Source of the DNA: Lytechinus variegatus | Taxonomy: Eukaryota > Echinodermata > Echinoidea > Temnopleuroida > Toxopneustidae | Reading direction: 5' to 3' | Assembly: GCF_018143015.1 (NCBI RefSeq) | Contig: NC_054753.1 | Span: 25,942,462-26,006,461, forward strand | DNA length: 64,000 nt | Shown: piece after piece, positions 44,545 to 57,300 of the stretch | Numbering within the stretch: position 1 is the first letter of the stretch | Layout: every line of letters starts with the position of its first letter | Notes under the pieces: generated by a model | Told to the model about the DNA's origin: nothing | What the model saw: only the letters and a program-made list of their open reading frames with translations | The model's database searches: none | Program-made: the position numbers and the translations under genes

Positions 44545-47500
44545 CTGGGTACGTAAAAGAAATGCAACATTATTTGAAAATTGTGATACATATCAGATTT
44601 TCAGAGGAATATATGGCATTATTAAAGTCTGCATACAAGACTAAGCGAGAAGCAAATAACTTTTAGGTTTAAACTTATATCCTAATCGGGTGTGCCTTAC
44701 ATCTAGATTGTTAACAGTTTCTTGTTTGGAAATCTGTAATAATTGATATTTTGAGTTGTTTTTTGCTCCCTTTGGCTTCATGCCACGCGAGTAGGTCTTG
44801 TATGGAAACTTTTTGATGCCGCAATACCTAACAATGGTTGGTAGCACATAAATCTAGAGGAAATAAAGTGAGAATACACACTACATTCATGTGATTGTGA
44901 AAACAAAAGTGGCGATATAGAGAAGACATGATGATAGCTCAATAAAGCTGAATATTAGAATCATGACAGAAAGAAGGACATCCTAACAAAAGATGAACCC
45001 ACTGACTCTTAAGTAACTTTGATTCTTAAAATCAAAGTCGTCCAGAGATCACCACGTGCACTGGATTGATGCCAAAATGGTTTTAAGTTTTATCATTGTT
45101 ATACAGTATTAATTTCTCAACCTTGAAAATCTAGCAATGATTATATATAGAAAAGATAATATGTAAGGACATGTTTTCAATTTTTTTAAAAATACATTCC
45201 AGATGGCATGTACAGCATGATTTTTTTTTTCTGTGCAGCATGTGAGTGGAAAATTTTGACGATAAACTAATTAATGGAAAGATATATTCAAAATGGCAGA
45301 ATTCAGTATGGACATGTGATGTGGATGGAGGAAGCATATAAACAAAGTGATGAAATAAAAACTGAGACTGAAGGAAAATAGACTCAGACAGAGACCCAGG
45401 TGGATGTTTCGCAAAGCTGTTTGAAAGCTAGAACGACTTTACGAACGACTGGTGAACCTTTCTTTCACGCTAAATGATCACCAATGAACATGTAATGGGG
45501 AATATCATTAACGTAAAAGGATCACCAGTCGTTCTTAAATTCACTCGTTACTTACGAACAGCTTTATTAAAATGCTCATAAGAAGGATAATGTAAAACAT
45601 AGCCACTTGAAATGAGAAAGGATGATAAAGAAAGGAAACATTGACGAAGGATAGAGACGAAACAGCCAACCCTGCAGTAAGTAGGAAACCAGCATTTGGA
45701 AGGGAGAAGGGAAGGAGAAGGAGGATATGGAATTGGAGGGAAAGATTTTTAAAAATCAAAAATCAAAAATTCATATTTTATTGTTCGAAATGAAATACTT
45801 TGAAAATTTGCTTTGCCCAATTGATCGTGGGCCCGGCAGCCGCTGTGCAGCGCCAGATCGACGATGCTCTATCCCTGTAATTGTTGAATGCCAAACAGGG
45901 TAGCAGCAACTCCCGTCTTTTAACGTCTTTTGGTATGACGCGGCCGGGGTTTGAACCCCCGACCTCCCCGTTGTGAGACGGAAGCTCTACCAACTGAGCC
46001 AACACACCGGTTGAGGTGGAGATTTGAGATTGGGTTGAGGGAACATGGAGGGGGAGAGGAGGAAGGAGGGGAGAAGAATGAAGTGGATAAGGAGGAAGAG
46101 AATTAGAAGGAGGAAGAGAATTAGGAGGAAGAGAATTAGGAGGAGGAAGGAACAAAGGAGGGGCCGGGAGGAGGTAGAGAATGAGTAGGAGGAAGGGGAG
46201 GGGTGGAGAAGTAGGAGGAAGTGGTGGAGCAAAAGTGCAGAAGATTAAATTTGCACAATTCATTTGACAAAGAAAGTATGTAGATCGAAAGAAGTGAAAT
46301 AATTTAAGGTTGGTATCATGGACGACGCATTTTCCTTTTAAGAGTCAGTGAGTTCCAATTTCTTAGAATGCCAAAATAACACTCTGAACATTCTGAAACC
46401 CTTACTGAAATTAATACAAAAATATATAACAGAAACTTCACAAAAAATATTAGCTGAAAGGAAAAGAAGCAAACTAATAATATTATACACAAAAAATGGT
46501 CTGCATTTTCAACTTCAATTTAAGTCCAATCTTTGGATGTGCGTAGTTTAAGGCATGGATAGCTATATGGGAAAAAACTATCAAAAAGTAGATATTCAAT
46601 TTAGTAACATATCCAATAGGTGTTTCTCATAGTTAAGATTGACTTGAAAGCAGTCTTAAGTATGATTCAATATTTACAATTAAACCAGCATTTATAGAGT
46701 GGTCCTATATACAACAATGAAACCATATATGGCAAATATATAAATTTCATGCAGAAATAAAACACGCATATTGCTCTTTTAACCAAATCAACACACCATC
46801 AGACTTAAGTTCAATGCCACAAAGGAATTTTACCTGTCATTTTGATCCTTTTGTAAGATGATGGGTTAAAACATGGAATAAAATGATGTTAAGTGATCAA
46901 AAATGTGTAGTAAATGGCAGATGTAACATACATTCAGAACCTATATCATTATAAATTTAAATGTAATACTAATATCCATTCGTTCATGGCATAACTAGTA
47001 ATGCAAGATTAAACGCTTATGTAACAAAGCTTTCCAAAGCTAATCTCATGACAGTGTGAATGTGAGCAGAGTCAACAAACCTTTTGTTAACAAAATCATG
47101 TCAGTTTATTATGGGTGAAGCATTGGGCTGACATTTTATTTGTGGGCAATTCCAGAAAATGATCCACCTTTCTGTATGTCCGACCCCCATTTTTCTTAAG
47201 TGTTATTTCACTGACCAAGTCATGGTCATTTGAGAGCATTACAGACTGTCAAAGAACAAGAAATCCGAGACAGAAAATTTCATGAAGGTCTCACGTATAG
47301 GGGTCTGACATACATATTTTATGTCCTGTGACTATTGTTAGGTAGAATTTGGGTGAGGTTTAGATTCCTAATAAAGTCGTTTTGCAGTAGAGAATAAAAC
47401 GAAAAGTATGTGATGATATGGATAACAGTTCATGTTGGACAGGCACTAATTGGTGGGAGGGATTGGTACATTTCTCTCCCCTCCAGTCCTAATTGTCCAA

Positions 47501-50500
47501 TGTGTCTCCCATTCCATGAGCTTTTGTTTGGCTTTTATGAGCAGATTTTGCCATGGAACATTTTTTTGCCACAGAAAACATCATGGAAATCTAGTTGTGA
47601 CACTTTTTAATGAGTCACATACGACACATAATGAACAACTCCAATGGAAAAATACAGCAAACTGCATGCCTAAATAATACTGCATTTCTACTTTCTCAGA
47701 TCTTGCTAGGCATGCATCAGTAGCAAAATCATTGCAAAAAGGGATGGCATCATGAAAATAATGCTACCTAGGTATAAAACTTGACTTTGATATTTATAAA
47801 TGTGACAAACTTTCAACATATCATGTAAATAATTGTTGCATCCCTATTCAAACATAATGCAGGGATCAAATTTAATAGCAGACTTGAAATGTACATGAAA
47901 AGCCTACAATTAGATAATAAGATAAAACACACAATTTCTAAAAAAATACAAAATCATATCTGCTTTATGTATTTCTTTAAGCTGGAAATAGCACAAGATC
48001 TTCTTATGTAAATCAAAACATTTGGAAATTCTCTTGTCAAAAGACATATATTTTTGTTATATTGAAAAAAATACCTGAATATATTACTGAATGTAGAACA
48101 TCAAAGGGACAAGCAAAAATGTATACGAGCACATGTATGTCAGGAAAAGACAAAATAGAGATTTGTAAACAATACTACTAATTATAATGATATTAAATTT
48201 TAGAAAGTGCTTTACACTATGTTTTAAAAAAAAACTTAATTTGAAAGATTTTCTAATATTGTGTAATTTTCCAGGGTTATTCATGTATCTGTGAAGAATA
48301 AAATGAACAAGAATATTACCAACTGTTTTCTTTAACGAAAATCTAAAGGGATATGTTCATTAAATTGTCACAATATGAACCTACATTTTCAAGGATTAAT
48401 GGTAGGCATAAAACAGGGTTGACGTAGTGTTTGAAAATGGGCGAGATCTTAATATGTTTTAAAGAATATGGATATGGTGTAGTATTGCTTTCAAACCTGT
48501 TTTCTTTAAAAGGACATTTGCCAAAACTTGGCTTAAGCAAAATTAGTTCTGATAAATAGTGAATATATAAGCCAATTCTCTCTCTTTTTCTCTCTCTATA
48601 TATATTGCAACAATCCTTTTCTTTTGCCCTGCATTTGCAACAAAAGTCATATACGCAAGCTAAATGTTTTTTAGCAGAAATATGAACTTCAACTTTACAA
48701 TGACTGTGCCATTTTGACAATCGTAATAATAAACATAAATGAAAATTCAACTTACCATCTTCACATGTTTCCTCGTCACCCTGTGGACGACCTTTCCGCA
48801 TCTCCCCTTCGTAGCTCCGCCTCTTCTGCCTCAGCATACCAAATGTGGGTGTGGAAGTGGGTGAAGTGGGACTTTTGATCCCACCGCTGCCACCGCCAAC
48901 ATTCATGATGCCTTCAACCAGGAGTGCAGTGGTGCTGTGTCTCCTCCTAATACCAAGCCTTGATTGAAAATAATCATAATAATAATGATAAAAATAAATT
49001 TTAACAATGATAACGATGGTAGGTGGGGATGTTGGGGAAGAGAGACCCTTGATCCCACCGCTGCCACCGCCAACATTCATGATGCCTTTACCATGAGTGC
49101 AGTGGTGCTGTACCTCCTCCTGATACCAAGCCTTTAATAAAATAAGGATAATACAAATAATGCTAAAGTTTATAATGCTAATCATGATAATAATAATAAT
49201 GATGATTTTGATAATGATAACAACAATAATAATCCAAATAGATATAATAATAAAAATAATAATTATAATAATCCTCTAAAATATGAGAATTTGAAATACT
49301 TTTTAAGGCTATAAGTGTATACAAATGTATACAGTAATTATTCTGTAGTAAAAGGAGTCCTGTACCTTTCTGCTAGGGAAGTGCGTCTCTTGGGCGAGGC
49401 CTGATGGGCGGGGCTTCCACCGGCCATGAGACTGACCTCTGTGTCAACGGACTTGGTTCGGCTGCGGCTCGGGGAAGAAGTGCTTCGTGTGATGGAAGCA
49501 GAGCGCAGGCCTTTACTGTTCTTGATGTATTTCTGTAAAAGAAGGATTAATCACTTTAAAATCATCACTTTAAAATCAATTTAGTCGAATTTACTGCAAA
49601 AATATATATATATTTTTTGCAATCTACTCCTTACTTTTAGGTTAACAAATAGTATTTACAATTTGTTACACAAAGGCAATTTTCAATGTGTAAGATTTAA
49701 AACAAAATGTAGGAAAATAATGCCCCATTAATGTAATTCCAACTATTTTTGTAAGAGTGTGTATTTGAAAGTTACTTGGATCACTTCATGTAACAGTTTT
49801 AACATAGAATTTAATATATTTTATAAAATATTGAAATGAGTCAATAATAGAAGTATGGCTACCAAATTGGACTAAAGCACTTAATAATGTGTTAGAAAAC
49901 GTGATTAACAAGGTGCATGAGATATTATACAAATTTTATGTGCAATCTGTAAAGGGATAAATTGCTGTGGCAAAGGAAGAAATGCCAGGATGGGAAAACA
50001 TTCATTGCAAATTCTCTATGATCATAACCGCATAATAAAACACATTGGTGTTATAAGACAAACCTTTTCAGTGAAGTCTTCAATGGTGACATGTACAAAG
50101 ATCGTTGCATGGTCAAGACCTTCAAGATGAATGTGACGGTATCCTTAATGAAAAAAAAGGAATAATAATTATACATCAAATTGAACTAAAAATTATTCAG
50201 AGTGTTTTTATTTCAGTATGTTAAAGGGTAAGTTTGGTTTACTGGCCTTGATGTGTAATCACGTTCAAGATTTTTTTGATATATTACTAGCACTACCACA
50301 GTGTCAAATTACAAATATATATACACACCACCTTTTGAGGCAAACATCAAGTTTATGAATTTTCTATTTTTCTTTAGTCTGGTAAGGGGCCATTTTGATA
50401 ACACTTAAAAAACAATTCTGAATAAAATGACCTTGGTCAAATTAAGATCAAGGTATCCCTCTGTTCAGGAACTAATATTCCAAATGCCAATTTTGGAATA

Positions 50501-53500
50501 TCGTATGAAACCGAAAGGTTTGATGTGCCACCTACCTTGACAAAGGCTTGTAAAAGGGAAGGTTGCCTGACCAATGAAGTCTCTACCGATAGGATCTTCA
50601 TCCCATACAACAAACCTGATGAGTGTAAGCTCTGGTAGAGTGATTGGGAATGTGACTACATAGTCCCAAACTGGATTGAAACCTGGAAAGAAAGGGCATT
50701 CAAGAAATTGGTTTACATATGAAATATTGAATGCAACAAGTATCCTTTGAATCAAAACCAAACATGATTATCCTTTTAAAACAATACTTCTGACCTATCC
50801 TACAATTAGACCCCCCACTCTGGTGGGGTTATTGGGATTTTTTTACTATGTAATCTGAAACTGGGTTGAAACACAGATAATACATAAAAAACAAATATAT
50901 TTAAAATTTAAGCCTGGACCTACTGGATCCATGATCCAAAAAATCTAATAAAAAGAGTATCCTATGAATAAAATCCCATCTTAAAAAATAATCCTACAAA
51001 CAAAAAATATCCTACTGAAGTATCCTACAGATACATGTAGGAGCCCGCATGTCATCCTTCAATAGTGTGCATGAACTTCTAAATAATAATATCATCACAG
51101 AACAGGCGGTAGTCAGCTTATTAAATGTATTGCTCCTTGCAACACTGAAGATTTAATCCAAAGATAAACACATACACACTCTATTTACAAATTGTTCTCA
51201 CATTTTTCTTTTCTTATTCTGTCATGTACAAAATCATGATTAATTAGAATAAAAAATTAGTTTTTCTCTGTATGTGAAGACATGCAATATAACCCAAAGA
51301 AATTCCCTTTCATTTTATTACAGCTCAATCCCCTTTGCTCCATGCTCCAATCATAGCATGCCCAATTCAAGACATGAATAATCAGAGTGTGTCTTTGTCT
51401 GGAAGTGAATTTAACATATCCCAACCAATATGTTTTGTTCTTGAATGGTGCCCTCCTCAATCCCTTGTTTGTCATGTGAAATCCCAATTCAAATCATGTA
51501 AAAATCAAGTGGGTAGTGTAACCAGTCTCCTAAAATCTAACAAAAAGTACCAAGGGAGGATCTCAATAAAAAGTTGAAATGAAATTCGGTATTCAAAATG
51601 TAAAACGGTAAAGGTGGCTTATCTGAAATAACAGAATCTCCTTCTTCATACTAACACAATTTGAAGTCAAGTTGAAAAATGACAAGGCACAGGAGTTTTT
51701 CTTACACAACCATTTATTGGGGGACTGCTTGGAAGTTCCATAAAGATTGCACAATGTGCAATGCTGTAGAGGTGCCGTGGCCGAGTGGCCTAAGGCGCCT
51801 GGCTATACATGGAAAGTCCAGGGTTCGATCCTCGGCCGCAGCACCTATGCCCATGAGCAAAGCATTTAATCAACAATGCTCTTTTATCTTGCTTACAAAT
51901 AAACGGAAATGGTATATGCATTATTGGTAACTAGGTGTGCACTTGTTTGAAAAAAAAACAATGTGCAATTCTCATGCTTGAGTAATACCCAAACTTGTTT
52001 TCAATCTCTCACTGAATTTCTTCTTTATTCAAATCAAATACTTATGTGAGTAATTGTAAATTATTATAAATTTTGACAAGTTATGCATCATTGTAAAGCT
52101 TAGGATGTGCTTTAGTGTAGCCCAGTGAATTAGTTTTCTGACTTTGAAACAGAGGGTTGTGGGTTCGAATCCCAGCCATCGTGTAATTTCCTTCAGCATG
52201 AAATATATCCACTTTTTTCTGCACTCAACCCAGGTGAGGTGAATGGGTACCCAGTAGGAAGATATTCCTTGAATGCTTGAGCGCCTAGGCAGCCCAGCTA
52301 AAGCCGGAGTAATAATAATACCTGGGCCACTGGGAGAACAGTTCTCCGAACTGAAGTAGCTTCCCTGGGTAAATATACCTATATCATTATTATTATTATT
52401 ATTATTATAAAATCTCAAACTTAATTTTAGGCAACTGATTGTCGTTTTTCATTCATTCATTTTTTTTGGATGGGGGCAGGTCACAAATGTTCCTGCAAAA
52501 AGGTTGTTTTTGGGTAGCGTCCATCATGAATTTCAGGTACATTACCATTGTCTTGAACGGTCCTTGTCTGTGCCTTGGTGCAGTCCCCATTTAGACCTAT
52601 CACTTCTACTTCCACATAGGGATCAATGATCTAACAAAGCAACAACAAAAAATCTCATTCAATGTTTTACGTTCTGATTTTAAAAAGGTCAAGAATTATA
52701 TTTAAGGAAGACTAAATTTGTAATTTGCAATAGATGTCCTTTGAGGGAAAATGCATGATAGATGCACTCTCATAGATGGGGAGAAAAGAGGAATATTGCT
52801 TAAGTATACAAAAAAGGCTAGTCCATAATAAATGTAATTTAATAATTTGGGAATTGAGTGGAATATCACTCAAGTATACATATAAAACTTTGTAACAATG
52901 TCAAACATATCTATAGGTATTTTTCACTCTTAATGCTATGTATCTAATGTCAATTAAGTCAATTTATTACTCTTAATTGCCTTGTGATATTCTGATTTAT
53001 CATGTCTAAAGCAACTGATATTGGTATGTTAGAAAGTTTGCAAATAACCAAGAAAACCTTGGATTTTATACCCTTATCTCAAATATGATTAAAGGGAAAT
53101 ATTTTTCATACATAGTTTGCAGGCTATTAAATCTAGTTTATTTAATGTCTGAACTGTATAATTATGCAAATAACAAGTTTACAAAAAAAAATATTTCTTA
53201 TCAACATCAGTCATACCTCTCCACGTTCTCCAAGCAAGCTTTGTGGTGGTTTGGGAAGCTGTTGACCGCTGATTATATGAATGGTCAGCTGTTTTTTCTG
53301 GACACCCGCAATGGCATTGTTGGACGTTGGATCAAAATGGACTTTATCTGAGATAAGAAAAGCACAAGTTGAAAAGAAACATTGATGAAGGCCGATAGTA
53401 TTTTAGGACAAAAAACAATGCACTGGACACTAATGCCATATGGGACAATATTTTTACATTTTTATTTTAAGAAGAGGATGCCAAAATATCTGGTATTGAC

Positions 53501-54267
53501 TGCATGGATTGCAATGGCAAGAAAACTTGAAAGGCATCCAATAAAGTAAATGTAGAGGGGCAAACTACATTTAACGATAAAAATGTTTACAAATTGAAAA
53601 CAAAAAGCTCAATTGTAATAAAGTGAAATATTGTGGGTTTTCATAAAGTGATGTGATAAATATTAAAAATCGATTATAACTTCATGTAACTCATTTGCCC
53701 CAGACATACAGTGACCCTCCATTGAACAAGTGATTGATCTATAATGCTACAAAGGCAATGGATTCAACTGGAAGCTCTATTGGATGAGTTGGTTAGGACA
53801 AGTAGTTTACTTAGCAAGTACCACTTGCTTACTCATGGAATACTCAGGGAGTGGAGGATGTGCATACATTGTGTGTGGACAAGACAGAATCCAATAAATA
53901 ACATAATACTATAAATGAATAAGTGTTTTTTGCCAATTCACTATGAACTACAATCTCATCACTGAAACTCTCCCCACTCCCTGTGCAATAAATGTAAGGA
54001 AATTACCTTGTCTGAGGATGCTAGGTTTGAGTACATAACCACAGTTTCCATTGGCTCTAAACTTAGCTCTCAGTAATTGCATAGCACGGCCTTCAGTCTG
54101 GTAGTTGAGAGCAACTATAAGAGAAAAATACAGAAAAAAGGAAAATAAATTAATCTTGATTATCAAATAATTTCTTCACATTATTCCACCTTTATTTGTG
54201 TACTATAATGATAATAAAGGTATTACTACTTCTATTACTTCTTCTGCTACTACTGCTGCTACTACTT

Positions 54268-54316
<49 letters not shown>

Positions 54317-54336
54317 TACTACTACTACTACTACTT

Positions 54337-54369
<33 letters not shown>

Positions 54370-57300
54370 TTACTACTACTGCCACCACTACACTACCACT
54401 ACATAACAATAAAAAAAACTTGGTTTATAGCACATATTACAATGAAATCCCCTAACCCTCTAATAATGGTTCATATTATCTATCATTTGCAGCATGTTTG
54501 GTGTGACACAATTCAATTTATATCTCCCAATTTCATGTTTTCATTTTCCTACAGAGGATAAGCTTTCAGCAAAGAATGTTCCAGGCATTGTTCTATTTCA
54601 GTCTATCATTCACTCACTATCCAAAAGATCTGAGTTATGCTCAAGTGTATTAAGTCCCATGCTTATTCATATCAGGAAGAATCAATTAAAAAGCAAGATA
54701 ATGTCGTCAGCCGAGCATTCATTTTACGACGTGACTGCACAAAGATCCAATTGCAATGATATTGGAGAGTGTGCGCCAACCTGCAACACAAATCCAAATC
54801 TCAGACATTTATCTTCCTGCGATTCTCCTGCGCTTTTGATAATTTCAGTCAATCAGGCTTGTCCAAGACGATCATGTCACAACCAATGTGCCTGTGATGC
54901 AATTGCATAGAGATGCGATTATAAACTTGTTGCACAGAGATCTCAGTGCAATCGCATCACAGAACTTTACACTGGGCTTAACTCACACAATGAAAGTGTA
55001 ACATTGGTGTAAAAACTTACAAAAAATAAATTAAATAAAATGACTTTAGAATAAATTTGAAGAGGTACTTAACTAGTTGGCACCCGCAGTTCCAGAGGGT
55101 CTGAGGATTGAAATTACTGGAGTCGATCCGATAAGCCGATGGGTAGACTCTACAGAGGTTGTGCGTGGTGAAGTTTGCAAAGTCCGGAGCTCTTGTCATG
55201 GCTAGATTGTTTGCTCTCATCTCACCAAGCGAGGGCAGCTCCCAACATGGCACTGAAAAAAAAGGAAAGATTAATATTCACAAATAGTTACTTGCGATTT
55301 AAATTGTCTCGATTTGGTTAATTACATACAATAACTGGCAAGGAATATTGACTATTTTCCCCATTACGTTTTCAATTGATATAAAAGATAAATAGAAATT
55401 GCAAAACACATGGATTCAGCACTATTATTATCAAAGGGCTATCGTTTAGGTAGGTCCTCGCTATTAGATTCCCTCCAACGTGAGATCCGTGATAGTAGGT
55501 CTATCATACTAATCAAGATTAAACAAAAAATTACAGAAGTAATTATTTTCATCAATAATATAGGTATGATAAATCTGTGCACCTTTGTTATTTTGTTTGC
55601 TCCCCTTTCTCTTAATTGTGCGCCTTGAGCATCTCTGCCGAGGTGGAGATAGCGCCTTATAAATCACATTTATTATAATTTGCAAGTATCATTACTATTA
55701 TCATCAATATCACTATTATTAGTACTTCTATTAACATCTCAAATTTCATCATTACCTATTACCAGCATTACTAATTTTACCCAATCCCAAGGACAGGTTT
55801 CATTTTGTTAGTTCTCTAAGTTGTTACTAACAAATTTCAAAGTTTTCTTATGCAGTCAGGTAAACAATAATCCTCCTTAATTGAGTGAAGTACACCAGAT
55901 CACTAAACCACTCCTAAACAACTTTAAAAAGGCCAACTATTTAAAACTATTTGAAAATAAGAAAAAATTCCCTGTATTATCAGGGAAGCTCTTAGATGCA
56001 ACATAGGTTGGCCCCATAACGTAAAGCTTTGATTGTGGGGCTTATTCTACCATTGATTGCATTGACTATTGTGCGTTATCAATCGTAAAATTAGCCACAC
56101 AATTAATTGCAAGGCTTCTTGTTATGGGGCCCAGGCTTGAATATGTGACCCTGTCTTAAAGGAGAAACTTACATCAGGGGCCGTAAACATAAATCATAGT
56201 GATTGATCATGGGCTGTGTAATGACTGATTGCATTGAATATTGTGTATGATCACTTGTCAAAAATGAGCCCCACAATCAATGGCAGAGCTTCATGTTATG
56301 GGGTCCAGGCTTGAGGATATGTTACCCTGTCTTAATGGAGAAACTTACATCAGGGACTGTTAACATAAAGCATAGTGATTGATCATGGGCTGATTTCAAT
56401 GACAGATTACATCAAATATTGTGTATGATCACTTGTAAAAATAGCCCCACAATCAATCGCAAAGCATTGTGTTATGGGTCCCAGCCTTGAAAATATGTGA
56501 CCCGTCTTAATGGAGAAACTTACATCAGGGACTGTTAACATAAAGCATAGAGATTGATCATGGTCTGATTTCAATGACTGATTGCATTGAATATTGTGTA
56601 TGATCAATTGTAAAAATGAGCCCCACAATCAATGGCAAAGATTCATGTTATGGGTCCCAGGTCTGAAGATATGTGGACCTGTCTTAATGGAGAAACTTAC
56701 ATCAGGGACTGTTAAAGCATAGAGATTGATCATGGGCTAATTTCAATGACTGATTGCATTGAATATTGTGTATTATCAATCATAAAAATAAGCCCCACAA
56801 TCAATGGCAAAGCCTTATGTTACAAGGCTAAGGACTGAAGATATGAGACCCTGTCTTAATGGAGAAACTTACATCGGGGACCGTTAAAGCATAGTGATTG
56901 ATCAGGGGCTGATATAAATGACTGATTGCATTGAATATTGTGTATGATCAATTGTAAAAATGAGCCCCACAATCAATGGCAAAGATTCATGTTATGGGTC
57001 CCAGGCCTGAAGATATGTGGCCCTGTCTTAATGGAGAAACTTACATCAGGGACCGTTAAAGCATAGTGATTGACCATAGGCTGATTTCTACAATTGACTG
57101 ATTGCATTGAATATTGTGTATGATCAATTGTAAAAATGAGCCCCACAATCAATGGCAAAGATTCATGTTATGGGTCCCAGGCCTGAAGATATGTGGACCT
57201 GTCTTAATGGAGAAACTTACATCAGGGACTGTTAAAGCATAGAGATTGATCATGGGCTAATTTCAATGACTGATTGCATTGAATATTGTGTATTATCAAT

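Larger units (their letters stand above)
44545..48755. other. PLC eta intron with SINE and purine tract
   Basis: A MITE relative at about 45,405-45,573, a SINE at 45,755-46,010 and a purine-rich minisatellite at 46,030-46,230. The remainder (46,270-48,750) is AT-rich unique sequence in which I see no gene. Confidence 0.6.

Noticed and set aside
45932-46010. Possible tRNA-Val (CAC) gene
   Set aside because: The head looks good, but acceptor pairing is imperfect and it is fused to a SINE body that recurs at 29,925-30,092.
48343-49185. 280-residue open frame on the minus strand
   Set aside because: It is a run-through of the degenerate exon copy, intron sequence and the true PLC exon 48756-48946; phase-correct splicing explains the conserved part.
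54196-54561. Poly-leucine protein and its Val/Thr counterparts
   Set aside because: Translations of the (ACT)n microsatellite.
54494-54910. 138-residue plus-strand ORF with many Cys
   Set aside because: No family recognised, lies in a PLC intron on the other strand, and ends in a short palindromic repeat; too weak to call.
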